Of a stretch of DNA of 10,850 nt, positions 1-10,633 are shown piece by piece. Source of the DNA: Caldilinea sp. (lineage in GTDB: Bacteria; Chloroflexota; Anaerolineae; Caldilineales; Caldilineaceae); assembly GCA_025055055.1 (NCBI GenBank), contig JANWYX010000451.1, positions 1 to 10,850 of the forward strand. Reading direction: 5' to 3'. Each line of letters begins with the position of its first letter. Within the stretch, counting starts at the first letter, position 1. The notes beneath the pieces are model-generated. The model saw only the letters and a list, made by a program, of their open reading frames with translations. It was not told where the DNA came from and did not search any database. A program made the position numbers and the translations under genes.

Positions 1-1287
1 TTGCCGCAGTCGGTGATCGTGCCCGGTCGCCACACCACCTGGTACGGCAACGACACACAACGCATGCGCGCCGTCTACATCATCAACGCCTTACTCGGCG
101 CATACGGACGCGAAGGTGGCATCTACTTCAGCAAGTCGCCGTACATCGAGGCCTATCCCCATCCACCTTTCGCCGTAGCGGGCAGCTCCGGCGGTTGTTC
201 CGCAGAGCCAGGCGCCGAGAACGGCGAGCTGCCGGTCGGGCCTTCCGGCAAGGCGCGCGCGGACGGCGCTCGCACCAAGTTTCTGCGCGGCCCGACCGCT
301 ATGCAGGAGCTGATCGAGCCGATGATTACCGGCCAACCCTATCCGATCAAGGCGCTAATCGTGTATGGCGTCAACTTGCTCCACAGCATACCGAACGTCC
401 CGCGCACGATCGAAGCGCTTAAGAAGCTTGACCTGGTCGTCGCCATCGACGTGCTCCCGATGGAACATGTGGCGTGGGCGGACATCGTTCTCCCGGAGGC
501 GACAATCTATGAGCGCTTCGAGGACGTGTGGGTGGTCTCTCACAAGACTCCCTATATTGCGCTGCGTGAGCCGGCCGTCGAACCCTATGCAGACACCAAA
601 CCCGCCTGGTGGATGGCGCGCGAGCTGGGACTGCGCGTCGGGCTGGAGAAGTACTTCAAGTGGGAGACGGTGGAGGAGTTCGTTGCCACCCGTCTGCAGA
701 GCATCGGCTACACCGTGGAGAAGCTGCGCGAAGAAGGCGGCGTGATCGTCCAGAAGGGCAAGCCCTATCTGAGCGACTTTAAGGGCGCCTCGCCCTTCAA
801 AACGCCCTCGGGCAAGATTGAGCTTTACTCTGAGACGTTGGCTCTGGCCGGCCATGACCCGTTGCCGGTCTACACACCGGTCGAGGAGCCGCCGCCGGGA
901 TGGTTCCGCCTGCTATATGGCCGCCACCCGGTGCACACCTTCGCCAAGACGCAAAACACGCCGTTGCTCCATCAGCTGAATCCTGAGAACGAGCTATGGC
1001 TCAACGCCGAGGTGGCCGCCTCACTGGGCCTCAAAAACGGCGACCGCGTGTGGCTGGAGAATCAGGATGGCGCACACAGCGGGCCGATCAAGGTCAAAGC
1101 CACGCAGCGCATCCGTCCAGACGCAGTCTTCATGTCGCATGGCTTTGGGCACAATGCGCCGGGCCTTTCGCTGGCCAACGGCAAGGGCGCCAGCGACGCG
1201 GCGCTGATCACCCGCTACGCCTTAGACCCGATCTGCGGCGGCGCCGGCATGCGTGTCAACTTTGTTCGCATTGTGAAGGAGGCGTAA
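1..1287 (+). CDS. Molybdopterin oxidoreductase, catalytic subunit (thiosulfate/polysulfide reductase-like), 3' part
   Basis: This is the C-terminal 428 residues or so of a bis-MGD molybdoenzyme of the DMSO reductase superfamily. The gene enters from the left edge, so the TTG at base 1 is only the first in-frame codon and not the start. Visible family signatures are WYGNDTQR (14-21) with LLGAYGREGG (31-40), ADIVLPEATIYER (160-172), and a C-terminal molybdopterin-dinucleotide-binding domain (about 302-428) with GRHPVHTFAKTQN (308-319), NGDRV and SHGFGH. The wording of the last domain resembles PhsA/PsrA-type sulfur reductases more than formate dehydrogenases. The N-terminal [4Fe-4S] domain, the Mo ligand residue and any Tat signal lie outside the window, so substrate and cell side cannot be fixed. 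The stop is 3 nt before the iron-sulfur subunit gene, which has a good AAGGAGG site inside the end of this gene. Formate, arsenate or tetrathionate as substrate cannot be excluded. Confidence 0.88.
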   Translation: MPQSVIVPGRHTTWYGNDTQRMRAVYIINALLGAYGREGGIYFSKSPYIEAYPHPPFAVAGSSGGCSAEPGAENGELPVGPSGKARADGARTKFLRGPTAMQELIEPMITGQPYPIKALIVYGVNLLHSIPNVPRTIEALKKLDLVVAIDVLPMEHVAWADIVLPEATIYERFEDVWVVSHKTPYIALREPAVEPYADTKPAWWMARELGLRVGLEKYFKWETVEEFVATRLQSIGYTVEKLREEGGVIVQKGKPYLSDFKGASPFKTPSGKIELYSETLALAGHDPLPVYTPVEEPPPGWFRLLYGRHPVHTFAKTQNTPLLHQLNPENELWLNAEVAASLGLKNGDRVWLENQDGAHSGPIKVKATQRIRPDAVFMSHGFGHNAPGLSLANGKGASDAALITRYALDPICGGAGMRVNFVRIVKEA

Positions 1288-1290
1288 CTC

Positions 1291-2067
1291 ATGGCGCTCT
1301 ATGCTTTTCTGCTGGATCTGTCGCGCTGCATCGGCTGCGAAGCATGCGCCGCCGCGTGCATAGCGGGCAACGAGCTGCCCGCCGGCGCACAGTACATCCA
1401 TCTGATCGAGCAGACGCACGGCGTCTTTCCCAACCTGACAGGCGGGTTCAAAAATCACCGCTGCTATCACTGCGCCGACGCGGCGTGCGTCAAGGTCTGC
1501 CCGACCGGCGCGCTCTACAAGGAGGACGGATTGACGCGGCTCAACCGAGAGGTTTGCATCGGCTGCGCCTACTGCACCGACGCCTGCCCCTTCGACGTGC
1601 CGCAGATCGTCGACGGTCGCTCCAGCAAATGCGACGCCTGCGCCGCGACGACGAAAGCGGGTGGTCAACCGTGGTGCGTGCGCACCTGCCCGAGCGACGC
1701 GCTGCGCTACGGCGAGCGCCGGGAAATTCTGGCGGAGGCGCAGGCGCGGGTTGAGGCCATCCGGGCGCGCTACCCGAAGGCGCGCGTCTACGGCGAGACG
1801 GAGGCGGGCGGTCTGGGCGTCGTGATCGTGCTGCCGGACGAACCGGAGGCGTTTAACCTGCCTGCCAATCCGCAGACGCCGCTGTTGCTCGACGTCTGGC
1901 AGAAGGTCGTGCAGCCGGCGGCGGTGGGGTTGACCGGCCTCAGCGTCCTCGTGACCGGCGTGGCCGCCATCATCGCACGGCGCAATCATATGAAGGAGTT
2001 GGCAGAGTTGCGTGCGCAACGGGCCAAAACAGAACGGGATGCAGGTGCACAGGAAGGTGAGCGATGA
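1291..2067 (+). CDS. Four-cluster [4Fe-4S] electron-transfer subunit with C-terminal membrane anchor
   Basis: The 258-residue protein is the electron-wire subunit of the molybdoenzyme, passing electrons between the catalytic subunit and the cytochrome b. Sixteen cysteines form four ferredoxin-type groups: C13/16/19/23, C58/61/66/70, C89/92/95/99 and C114/117/129/133. This is the arrangement of the PsrB/PhsB/FdnH/DmsB family. After the clusters a segment YGETEAGGLGVVIVLPDEPE (167-186) resembles the linker of formate dehydrogenase beta subunits. One hydrophobic helix follows (about 209-229), flanked by RRNH, which matches the single C-terminal anchor of FdnH and is absent from the short soluble PhsB. 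The start at 1291 is supported by AAGGAGG at 1276-1282 and by the conserved MALYAFLLDLSRCIGC opening. The stop overlaps the cytochrome b start in ATGA. The anchor and the four clusters are seen directly; the partner assignment is inferred from gene order. Confidence 0.93.
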   Translation: MALYAFLLDLSRCIGCEACAAACIAGNELPAGAQYIHLIEQTHGVFPNLTGGFKNHRCYHCADAACVKVCPTGALYKEDGLTRLNREVCIGCAYCTDACPFDVPQIVDGRSSKCDACAATTKAGGQPWCVRTCPSDALRYGERREILAEAQARVEAIRARYPKARVYGETEAGGLGVVIVLPDEPEAFNLPANPQTPLLLDVWQKVVQPAAVGLTGLSVLVTGVAAIIARRNHMKELAELRAQRAKTERDAGAQEGER

Positions 2068-2753
2068 ATTTCTTCAGAAGTTGCGAGAACGCCAATCACA
2101 GCGAAGAAAAATTGCTGCGCTATCGAGTGGGTCAACGCCTTGTCCATGCCGTGTTGGCAACTTCCTTTTTGATGTTGCTCTTCAGCGGGCTGATGGTACT
2201 GTGGCCGCCGCTGTTGCTATGGGTGCGCTCGGTGGCGCCCGAAATATCGCCTGGGTTGATCCATCGCATCGGCGCCGTGCTCTTCGTGGCCGTGCCGATC
2301 CTTTACCTGCTCGTCGACCGCTGCGGCGCCCGGCAGTTGCTCGTCGAATCGTTCACCTACGACAAAGATGACATTGAATGGCTCAAGCACGCCTGGCGCT
2401 ACTTCATGGGCCACGCCGTTGGGATGCCGCCGCAAGGACGCCTCAACGCCGGTCAGAAGCTCCATCACGCAGGCGTCGTCATCTTCTCGGCGACGGTGGT
2501 CTTCTCCGGGCTGGCGCTCTGGTTTGGCAAAGGCTATCTCGGGCCGGCGGGATTGGCGTTGGCGGCGACGATCCACGGCCTTTCTATGCTGGTGTTGACG
2601 GTGTTGCTGGTCGGCCATCTCTACTTCACTTTTGTCTACAAGGCGCTCTCGGCGATGACGACCGGCTATGTTCCTAAAGAGGAGGCGATGATCGAGCATC
2701 CCAAGTGGGTGGAGGAGCTCGAGCATCAATCGGCAAGCGGTAAATCTTTCTGA
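2064..2753 (+). CDS. Di-haem cytochrome b membrane subunit (FdnI/PhsC type)
   Basis: The 229-residue integral membrane protein is the quinone-facing subunit of the complex. It has four hydrophobic segments at about 26-52, 66-84, 134-153 and 164-191. Candidate haem ligands are H28 (helix 1), H67 (helix 2), H171 and H185 (helix 4). The spacings of 39 between the first two and 14 between the last two equal those I recall for E. coli FdnI (H18/H57 and H155/H169), so two b haems are likely. KLHHAG (132-137) starts helix 3, as in the formate dehydrogenase gamma family. It is not an NrfD/PsrC-type eight-helix protein. The thiosulfate reductase subunit PhsC also belongs to this cytochrome b group, which fits a PhsABC-like complex. 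Translation is probably coupled to the iron-sulfur gene through the ATGA overlap, with AGGAAGG at 2051-2057. The first dozen residues are hydrophilic and not conserved-looking. Confidence 0.9.
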   Translation: MNFFRSCENANHSEEKLLRYRVGQRLVHAVLATSFLMLLFSGLMVLWPPLLLWVRSVAPEISPGLIHRIGAVLFVAVPILYLLVDRCGARQLLVESFTYDKDDIEWLKHAWRYFMGHAVGMPPQGRLNAGQKLHHAGVVIFSATVVFSGLALWFGKGYLGPAGLALAATIHGLSMLVLTVLLVGHLYFTFVYKALSAMTTGYVPKEEAMIEHPKWVEELEHQSASGKSF

Positions 2754-2789
2754 TCCTTCCAATTCTCTTGAAAGAGGAGTAAATGAAGT

Positions 2790-4532
2790 ATGTCCAAACG
2801 ATTCGCTGCACTCGTTAGCATCTTGATGATTCTGGCGTTGCTGGCGGGCGCCTGTGGCGGCGGCCAACAGCCCACGCCGACGCCGGCCCCGCAGGCGGTG
2901 TTGGCTGAAGCGACCCCGACACCTGTGCCGCCCACGCCGACGCCCGTTCCCACGCAAGCCCCTACCGAGGAAGCATCTGCGTTCGATCTGACGGCGGCGC
3001 TCAATGAATTCGCCTCCAATCTGCCCGAAGGTTGGATGGCGGTCGGCAAGCTCGACGACGTGAAAGCGCTCATCGAAAACAACATCTACCTGGTGGACGT
3101 GCGCGAGCCGAACGAATACGCCGAGGGCCACATCCCCGGCGCAATCAACATCCCGATCCGCACGCTGGCGCAGAATTTGAATCAGATCCCTGCAGATCGG
3201 CCGGTGCTGATCTACTGCAAATCCGGCCATCGCGCCGGCATGGCGGTAGCAGCCTTGCGCCTGCTGGGGTATGACAATGTGCGTGGCTTCCCCGGTGGCT
3301 GGAACGCCTGGAGCAAGGCGGGCGAAGAAGTTTCGACAGAAAGCGCGCCGGCGGGCAGCTTCGAGGCGAAGGAAGTCAATCCGGAGATGCTGGCGGCGGT
3401 CGACGCTTTCTTGTCGGCAATTCCGGAGGGCTTCTACGCCATCGGGACGGTTGAGAAGCTCCAGGAGGCCATCGACAACGGCGCCGTCCTGATCGACGTG
3501 CGCGAGGACTCCGAAGTAGCGCAAGGAGCAATCCCGGGCGCCCTGCACATCCCGCTGCGCACACTGATCGCCAACCTGGATCAAATTCCCAAAGACAAAC
3601 CGCTCGTCGCCTACTGCGCCTCCGGCTATCGCTCGGCGCTGGCTACTGCGCTGTTACACATTCTAGGCTATGAAAATGTGCGCGCCTTTACGCCGGGCTA
3701 CGGCGCGTGGGAGGCGGCCCAGGGCGAGTCCGGCGAGGTTCCCAAAGAAGTCGCCGCTGCACTTACGTCTGACTTCAATATCCTCGAGGTCGCCGACGCC
3801 TGGGTCAGCGCGCTGCCGGAAGGCTTCCTGGCGGTGGGCAAGCTCGATGCGTTCAAGGACATCCTCGAGAACACGCAGCCGGTGCTGATCGATGTGCGCG
3901 AGGCCGAGGAGTATGCTGCAGGCCATATCCCCGGCGCCATCAACATCCCGATCCGCACGCTGACGCAGAACCTGGACAAGATTCCCGCCGACCGACCGGT
4001 CTTCATCTACTGTCTCTCGGGCCACCGGGCCGGCCTGGCGCTGACGGCGCTCGGCCTCCTCGGCTACGATAACGTCAAATCCTTCCCACCCGGCTGGAAG
4101 GGCTGGAGCGCCGCCGGCGAGGAAGTCTCCACCGAAGCAGTGGAGCCGACCCTTGTGACGCCGAAGGAGGTGGCCCCGGAAATGCTGGCTGCAGTCGAAG
4201 AATTCCTGGCGAACCTGCCTGAAGGTTACTTCGCCCTTGGCACCGTGGAGAAGATGGTGGAAGCCGTCGACGCCGGCGCACAGCCGATCGATGTGCGCGA
4301 GGCGAGCGAGTATGAGCAGGGGCACATCGCCGGCGCGCCTAACATTCCGCTGCGCACGCTGGTCCAAAACCTCAAGAGCATCCCAACTGACCGGCCTGTG
4401 GTCGTCTACTGCGCCTCCGGCCATCGAGCCGCAATTGCGACCGCCATCCTGCATCTAACCGGGCTGAACAACGTGCGCTCCTTTCCGCCCGGCTACGGCG
4501 CCTGGGAGGCGGCCGGCGAGCCGGTGGAATAG
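2790..4532 (+). CDS. Secreted lipoprotein with four tandem rhodanese domains
   Basis: The 580-residue product starts with a signal peptide and lipobox LLAGAC (lipidation Cys22), then a PTPTP-rich tether to about residue 60. Four rhodanese modules follow at about 78-176, 211-310, 342-441 and 476-575. Each has the substrate-binding DVRE motif and an active-site loop C-x-S-G-[HY]-R, with catalytic cysteines at C143 (CKSGHR), C276 (CASGYR), C408 (CLSGHR) and C541 (CASGHR), so all four look active. Rhodaneses move sulfane sulfur from donors such as thiosulfate or polysulfide through a cysteine persulfide. Secretion and lipidation place the protein on the outer face of the membrane. It lies 36 nt after the cytochrome b gene and before the terminator, so it is probably co-transcribed with the molybdoenzyme and may bind or relay sulfur for it. 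The start at 2790 follows GAGGAG (2774-2779). An 11-codon frame at 2783 overlaps the start but is probably meaningless. Confidence 0.93.
   Translation: MSKRFAALVSILMILALLAGACGGGQQPTPTPAPQAVLAEATPTPVPPTPTPVPTQAPTEEASAFDLTAALNEFASNLPEGWMAVGKLDDVKALIENNIYLVDVREPNEYAEGHIPGAINIPIRTLAQNLNQIPADRPVLIYCKSGHRAGMAVAALRLLGYDNVRGFPGGWNAWSKAGEEVSTESAPAGSFEAKEVNPEMLAAVDAFLSAIPEGFYAIGTVEKLQEAIDNGAVLIDVREDSEVAQGAIPGALHIPLRTLIANLDQIPKDKPLVAYCASGYRSALATALLHILGYENVRAFTPGYGAWEAAQGESGEVPKEVAAALTSDFNILEVADAWVSALPEGFLAVGKLDAFKDILENTQPVLIDVREAEEYAAGHIPGAINIPIRTLTQNLDKIPADRPVFIYCLSGHRAGLALTALGLLGYDNVKSFPPGWKGWSAAGEEVSTEAVEPTLVTPKEVAPEMLAAVEEFLANLPEGYFALGTVEKMVEAVDAGAQPIDVREASEYEQGHIAGAPNIPLRTLVQNLKSIPTDRPVVVYCASGHRAAIATAILHLTGLNNVRSFPPGYGAWEAAGEPVE
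3021..4514 (+). repeat. Internal duplication of a two-rhodanese unit (A-B-A'-B')
   Basis: Modules 1 and 3 resemble each other (AVGKLD near the start, GHIPGAINIPIRTL, AGEEVSTE at the end). Modules 2 and 4 resemble each other ([IL]GTVEK, NIPLRTL or HIPLRTL, PGYGAWEAA at the end). Active-site cysteines are 265 residues apart both for 1 to 3 and for 2 to 4, with 133 and 132 between neighbours. Approximate module positions are 3021-3317, 3420-3719, 3813-4112 and 4215-4514. This points to a two-domain ancestor that was duplicated as a pair. Confidence 0.85.
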
Positions 4533-4572
4533 GCGCCGCTGAACCTTCACAAAGCTGCACAACCGCTCTGGA

Positions 4573-4615
4573 TGTCACCCTGCCTTTAGGCCGTAAGGCA
4601 GGGTGACAAATTTTT
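4573..4615 (+). terminator. Intrinsic terminator of the molybdoenzyme-rhodanese operon
   Basis: A perfect 14-bp stem pairs 4573-4586 with 4595-4608 around an 8-nt loop, followed by AA and five T (4611-4615). It begins 40 nt after the rhodanese stop. There is no matching T run for the opposite strand, so it serves + strand transcription and separates the upstream operon from the acetyl-CoA synthetase operon. Confidence 0.9.
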
Positions 4616-4925
<310 letters not shown>

Positions 4926-4954
4926 TTCAACAGAGGTGCAAAGTTTGCTACACT
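4926..4954 (+). promoter_or_regulatory. Candidate sigma-70-type promoter for the acs operon
   Basis: An extended -10 element TGCTACACT (TG at 4946-4947, hexamer TACACT 4949-4954) lies 17 nt after a weak -35-like TTCAAC (4926-4931). It would start a transcript near 4961, giving a leader of about 225 nt before the acetyl-CoA synthetase gene. The -35 match is poor, so the call rests on the extended -10, the spacing and the position. Confidence 0.5.
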
Positions 4955-5096
4955 AAGAACACAAAACTCCCTCAACAGAGAGAGTGATCGAGCGTGCGCA
5001 GCTCCTGGCCGATCCCCGGGAAAGGCGCCGCCGAAAGAGGACTCGGCAACGACGCCGGTCGTACTCTGCGCATATTCCACCGATTTCGCTGTGTAC

Positions 5097-5138
5097 ACGG
5101 CGTCTGCGTTGGTTTCATCCACCGAAGACGCCGTTTTT
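5097..5138 (+). terminator. Terminator-like hairpin inside the acs leader
   Basis: A 9-bp stem pairs 5097-5105 with 5126-5134. After a GCG bulge a 5-bp inner helix (5109-5113 with 5121-5125, one G-T) closes a 7-nt loop. Five T at 5134-5138 follow the stem directly. It lies 49 nt before the acetyl-CoA synthetase start and downstream of the candidate promoter, so it would be an attenuator if the promoter is real. Otherwise it would back up the terminator at 4573. Confidence 0.6.
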
Positions 5139-5172
5139 GTATTGGTCGGTCTTGGGGTCACCCCTGCCGGGG

Positions 5173-5187
5173 AAGGAGGAAAGCGCC
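5173..5187 (+). promoter_or_regulatory. Strong ribosome binding site that fixes the acs start
   Basis: AAGGAGGA (5173-5180) lies 7 nt before ATG 5188. It selects this start over the in-frame GTG at 4984, whose extra 68 residues are arginine-rich and unlike any synthetase. The stretch 5173-5190 differs at one base from 6992-7009 before the E1 gene. Confidence 0.85.
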
Positions 5188-6975
<1,788 letters not shown>

Positions 6976-6991
6976 CGCACCGACGACGAGA

Positions 6992-7006
6992 AAGGAGGGA
7001 AGCGCC
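6992..7006 (+). promoter_or_regulatory. Ribosome binding site of the fused E1 gene
   Basis: AAGGAGGG (6992-6999) is 7 nt before ATG 7007. The 18 nt ending in ATG match the acs initiation region at 17 of 18 positions, including the AAGCGCC spacer, which is more than the Shine-Dalgarno consensus alone would require. Confidence 0.85.
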
Positions 7007-10286
<3,280 letters not shown>

Positions 10287-10292
10287 ATTTGC

Positions 10293-10315
10293 GCAGGTGT
10301 AACTCGCAGCCACAG
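10293..10315 (+). repeat. Degenerate REP-like copy 1
   Basis: This matches the best palindrome copy (10439-10461) at about 17 of 23 positions. It shares AGGTG, CTCGCAGCC and CA but has lost most of the stem pairing and has GCAG in place of GTAG. It is a probable decayed member of the same family. Confidence 0.4.
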
Positions 10316-10330
10316 GCCCTTACCCCCTGG

Positions 10331-10355
10331 CCCTTCTCCCACCATCGGGAGAGGG
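10331..10355. repeat. Inverted repeat, CCCTTCTCCC / GGGAGAGGG
   Basis: A 9-bp stem (10332-10340 with 10347-10355, one G-T pair) closes a 6-nt loop. It is preceded by TTACCCCCTGG. The wording resembles the CCCTCACCCC...CTCTCCC...GGGAGAGGG intergenic repeats seen in many GC-rich bacterial genomes. There is no T run, so it is a poor intrinsic terminator, though it could protect the 3' end of the E2 message. Confidence 0.5.
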
Positions 10356-10368
10356 AGGAGGTAGCGCC

Positions 10369-10390
10369 GTAGATGCGGCTTGCAGCGCAC
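10369..10390 (+). repeat. REP-like copy 2 (GTAG head, imperfect palindrome)
   Basis: The GTAG head is followed by ATGCGGCT, a TGC loop and AGC-GCAC. One stem base is missing compared with the copy at 10439, so the palindrome is imperfect. Confidence 0.6.
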
Positions 10391-10438
10391 AGCACCGGCA
10401 GGCCCGCAGACGATAGGGTGAACCAACGGCGATCTTCC

Positions 10439-10461
10439 GTAGGTGCGGCTCGCAGCCGCAC
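10439..10461 (+). repeat. REP-like copy 3 (GTAG head, perfect palindrome)
   Basis: A GTAG head is followed by a perfect 8-bp stem: GTGCGGCT (10443-10450) with AGCCGCAC (10454-10461) around a CGC loop. A GTAG tetranucleotide 5' of a short GC-rich palindrome is the hallmark of REP sequences mobilised by RAYT (TnpA-REP) transposases. Confidence 0.7.
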
Positions 10462-10500
10462 GTCTCCGACGGGCCACAAGGTGGTGGGAGATCTGAGAAA

Positions 10501-10523
10501 GCGCTGCTACGAGCAGCGCCTAC
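10501..10523 (-). repeat. REP-like copy 4 (inverted, perfect palindrome)
   Basis: On the - strand this reads GTAGG followed by the stem, with GCGCTGCT (10501-10508) pairing with AGCAGCGC (10512-10519) around a 3-nt loop. Compared with copy 3 the stem differs at two base pairs, and both partners changed in each (T-A to C-G and G-C to T-A), so pairing is kept. Its inverted orientation 40 nt from copy 3 is the layout of a REPIN. Confidence 0.7.
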
Positions 10524-10540
10524 GCAAGTGGCATCGGTTT

Positions 10541-10565
10541 GTAGTAAGTGCGGCTCGCAACTGCC
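10541..10565 (+). repeat. REP-like copy 5 (GTAG head, degenerate)
   Basis: GTAG is followed by a TAA insertion, then GTGCGGCTCGCA as in copy 3, then ACTGCC. The left stem arm is intact and the right arm has decayed. Confidence 0.5.
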
Positions 10566-10601
10566 CGGCCCCGACAGCTCATAAAACTGTGCAGCACCAG
10601 A

Positions 10602-10633
10602 GAAACAGGAAGCGATCGAAACAGGAGGCGATC
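10602..10633 (+). repeat. Tandem 16-nt duplication of the ACP ribosome binding region
   Basis: GAAACAGGAAGCGATC (10602-10617) is followed at once by GAAACAGGAGGCGATC (10618-10633), with one difference (A to G). The second copy supplies AGGAGG (10623-10628) 5 nt before ATG 10634 and so supports this start. The first copy has only AGGAAG. The duplication ends exactly at the start codon. Confidence 0.85.

Larger units (their letters stand above)
4961..5187 (+). promoter_or_regulatory. Structured 5' leader of the acs operon, possible attenuator or riboswitch
   Basis: The leader can form several competing helices. GACGCCG (5051-5057) is complementary to CGGCGTC (5098-5104), the 5' arm of the terminator hairpin, and so could act as an antiterminator. 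The same upstream segment can instead close a local hairpin, ACGAC (5049-5053) with GTCGT (5058-5062). Near the start codon GGGG (5154-5157), CCCC (5161-5164) and GGGG (5169-5172) offer two exclusive pairings next to the ribosome binding site. I do not recognise TPP, SAM, glycine, cobalamin, c-di-GMP or T-box core motifs. The pairings are seen; the regulatory role is inferred. Confidence 0.45.

Noticed and set aside
1..3. TTG at base 1 as the real start of the molybdoenzyme
   Set aside because: The visible part begins in the middle of the family fold, so the codon is only an accident of where the window was cut.
1222..2019. - strand open frame of 265 codons
   Set aside because: It is antisense to the four-cluster iron-sulfur gene, whose sixteen ordered cysteines prove the + frame.
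2783..2818. 11-codon frame overlapping the rhodanese start
   Set aside because: The spacing from GAGGAG is too short, and the main frame has a signal peptide starting at 2790. Probably chance.
2217..3584. Long - strand open frame of 455 codons
   Set aside because: It is antisense to the cytochrome b and rhodanese genes, is rich in Arg/His/Gln as expected of a GC-rich shadow frame, and has no family-like motifs. The + strand products are unmistakable.
4984..5187. 68-codon N-terminal extension of acetyl-CoA synthetase from an upstream GTG
   Set aside because: The extension is arginine-rich and not synthetase-like, overlaps the terminator-like hairpin, and ATG 5188 has a far better ribosome binding site.
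4961..5187. T-box, glycine or c-di-GMP riboswitch
   Set aside because: Purine-rich blocks and hairpins suggested these, but none of their conserved core sequences could be found. Kept only as an unclassified leader.
10293..10565. CRISPR array
   Set aside because: The repeats are irregularly spaced, occur on both strands, diverge strongly and are palindromic with GTAG heads. There are no uniform spacers and no cas genes.
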